Positions 15,295 to 17,159 of a stretch of DNA of 17,159 bases are shown here, piece by piece (within the stretch, counting starts at the first letter, position 1; each line of letters begins with the position of its first letter). The notes under the pieces were generated by a model that had not been told where the DNA came from, did not search any database, and worked only from the letters and a program-made list of their open reading frames with translations. Source of the stretch: GWF2-33-9 sp964405755 (lineage in GTDB: Bacteria > Bacteroidota > Ignavibacteria > Kapaibacteriales > UBA2268); NCBI GenBank assembly GCA_964405755.1, contig CAYOPF010000055.1, positions 1 to 17,159 on the forward strand. The letters run 5' to 3'. A program made the translations under genes and the position numbers.

Positions 15295-15330
15295 ATAAAA
15301 AAAAATTAGAATAAAAATAAAGAGGTATAT

Positions 15331-17159
15331 ATGAGTATCAAGACAAAATTATTGTCTACATTTGGAATACTTTTAGTATTCATCGTTGTATTGATATATA
15401 GTGGTATCAATTCACTTTCTTCTATTAACGGAAAAGTAGAAGATTTATCTAAGGACAAATTCCCAAAAACTATGTGGGCAAATACAATCATCGATGAAGT
15501 TAATAAGCAATCAATTGCTATTAGAAATGCAATAATTACTAACAATCCCGAAAGAAAGCAGTCTGAATTGGAAGTAACTAAAACCTCAACAAAGATAATA
15601 GGCGAAAACCTAAAAAAGCTGGAAGAAACAATAAAATCTGAAAAAGGCAAAGAAATTCTTGATAAAATTCTTAATGCAAGAAAGGAATATCTTAAAGCAA
15701 GGTCTCAAATGCTAGATTTTGTATCTACTAATAATGTTGTTCAGATAGAAAATTTTATGTATGGTGATTTTAAAACTTCACAAGACCAATATATAAGTTC
15801 TATTAACAACTTAATTAAGTATCAAACCGAATTATTTGATAAATCCTCGAATCAGGCAATTGAAATTTACGAATCACAATTTACAATGATGCTTATTATA
15901 GGAATAGCAGCATTATTAATTACAATTTTCTTGTCGACTATACTTATTAGAGGAATTCTTAAGTCAGTCAAGTTTGCTGCTGATGCTTCCGATTCACTTT
16001 CGCAAGGAAACTTAAACTTGAACAAAGATATCAAAATCAAAGATGAAACCAAGCAAATTATCGACGCAAGCAATATATTAGCCGACAATTTGAAAGAAAT
16101 TACATTGGAAATTAATCTACTTTCGGACAATATGAAAAATGGCAAATTAGATTTTCGTGCCAATTCCAATAAATTCAAAGGTGAATTTAAGGCAATGGTA
16201 GGAGGTTTGAATGATTTGGTTGACGCACTAATCAAGCCAATTAATGTAACAGCTGAATATGTTGATAGGATTTCAAAAGGCGATATTCCACCTGTAATTA
16301 CAGATGAATATAGGGGAGATTTTAATGAAATAAAGAACAATTTGAATCAATTAATTGATACAATGAATACATTAATAGAAGATGTAAACTCAGTATCGGT
16401 AGAATTTGGTAAATGTAAACTCAATTACAGAATAGATTCGTATAAGCACCAAGGTGTTTATTCTAAAATGTTGGAAGGAGTAAATCAGTCACTGGACATT
16501 GTCGGCAATATTTTCGATTTTGCTGGCAACTTTATGCTTGGTGATGAAAATGGGGTTATTGCATATTTAAATGATTCTCAGAAGAAATTCTTAAGGACTT
16601 ATGAAAGTGATTATAAAAAGAACTTCGCAGCGTTCGATGCAGAGAAGGTGATTGGAAGTAACATAGATATGTGGCATAAAAATCCATCACATAACAGAAA
16701 TCTACTATCCGGACTAAACAAGACTCACGAAGCAAATATTCGAATAGGTAATCAAGTGATGAAATTGCTTGTTAATCCGCTCTTCAATAAAGAAGGACAT
16801 AAGTTTGGCTTTGTAGTGCAATGGGTGAATTACACCAATGAAGCAAATTTAGAAAGCGAATTAAATATAACAATAGACAAGCTATTGGAAGGCAAATTAA
16901 GTTCGAGAATAAACGATACCAAGTTTACAGGTGGTTACATAAATATTGCCAATAATTTGAATACAATGCTCGATGGAATAATTACTCCACTAAATACAGC
17001 AATATCGTATATTAATCAAATCTCAGATGGCGATATTCCTGAACTTGTTACAGATGAATATAAAGGGGACTTGAATAACTTAAAGACAAGCGTCAATGGA
17101 ATAATTAATGTGCTAAACGAATTAATATCAGACTTAAAGTGGATTGCCAGCGAGATAGG
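15331..17159 (+). CDS. Membrane sensor with poly-HAMP array and PAS domain, probable methyl-accepting chemotaxis protein (5' part)
   Basis: The frame is open from the ATG at 15331 (AGAGG five bases upstream) to the window end, giving 609 residues without a stop. An N-terminal transmembrane helix (about 8-28) is followed by an extracytoplasmic helical region (30-184, four-helix-bundle type) and a second membrane helix (about 187-210). Then come HAMP-like units whose central Gly or equivalent sits at 226, 271, 317 and 362. A PAS domain follows at about 392-505, containing NIDMWHKNPSHNRNLL, then two further HAMP units (521, 567). The same PAS type with HKNPxH is common in chemoreceptors. The signalling domain lies beyond the window, so a chemoreceptor is likely but a kinase or cyclase output cannot be excluded. 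Confidence 0.85.
   Translation, partial: MSIKTKLLSTFGILLVFIVVLIYSGINSLSSINGKVEDLSKDKFPKTMWANTIIDEVNKQSIAIRNAIITNNPERKQSELEVTKTSTKIIGENLKKLEETIKSEKGKEILDKILNARKEYLKARSQMLDFVSTNNVVQIENFMYGDFKTSQDQYISSINNLIKYQTELFDKSSNQAIEIYESQFTMMLIIGIAALLITIFLSTILIRGILKSVKFAADASDSLSQGNLNLNKDIKIKDETKQIIDASNILADNLKEITLEINLLSDNMKNGKLDFRANSNKFKGEFKAMVGGLNDLVDALIKPINVTAEYVDRISKGDIPPVITDEYRGDFNEIKNNLNQLIDTMNTLIEDVNSVSVEFGKCKLNYRIDSYKHQGVYSKMLEGVNQSLDIVGNIFDFAGNFMLGDENGVIAYLNDSQKKFLRTYESDYKKNFAAFDAEKVIGSNIDMWHKNPSHNRNLLSGLNKTHEANIRIGNQVMKLLVNPLFNKEGHKFGFVVQWVNYTNEANLESELNITIDKLLEGKLSSRINDTKFTGGYINIANNLNTMLDGIITPLNTAISYINQISDGDIPELVTDEYKGDLNNLKTSVNGIINVLNELISDLKWIASEI

Noticed and set aside
15306..16340. Minus-strand open frames at 15306-15650 and 15867-16340
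   Set aside because: Antisense to the large sensor gene, whose plus-strand frame is open from 15331 to the edge and has clear membrane, HAMP and PAS features.

Overview
This is an AT-rich window of bacterial chromosome. It most likely comes from the Bacteroidota/Chlorobiota (FCB) group. The evidence is a TonB-dependent receptor under a thiamine riboswitch, periplasmic SurA-type foldases, and several intergenic matches in the correct orientation to the Bacteroidota promoter element TAnnTTTG. Most genes lack a strong Shine-Dalgarno sequence. A low-GC lineage near Ignavibacteria or Kapabacteria would fit, but the window has no marker that fixes the taxon. A run of 13 Ns shows this is a draft or metagenomic assembly.

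Layout from left to right. Positions 1-230 hold a pyrimidine-rich tandem repeat and a terminator. On the minus strand, 231-2822 is one regulated unit: a promoter-like element, a TPP riboswitch, and an outer-membrane TonB-dependent receptor that is probably for thiamine or a precursor. Next, also on the minus strand (2831-5309), is a tight three-gene signalling operon: a small domain like those that precede HD-type phosphodiesterases, an HDOD protein, and a GAF-like sensor histidine kinase. No response regulator is present. From 5436 on the plus strand come a nitrilase-superfamily amidohydrolase, murC (peptidoglycan precursor ligase) and two consecutive parvulin-type periplasmic foldases. This run ends at a terminator that lies inside the gene facing it. 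On the minus strand, uvrA (nucleotide excision repair) is followed after one base by an exported, probably beta-rich protein. Divergent from uvrA are a small TerB-like protein and the 5' part of a large membrane sensor that runs off the right edge. The sensor has two transmembrane helices and an array of HAMP domains split by a PAS domain.

Functional themes are envelope biogenesis (murC, foldases), vitamin uptake, DNA repair and signal transduction. The window is mainly housekeeping, and no wholly new defence or mobile system is visible. The least ordinary parts are the riboswitch expression platform, which carries complements to two conserved aptamer segments, the split HDOD/kinase operon, the regular HAMP array, and a terminator hidden in a convergent coding sequence.
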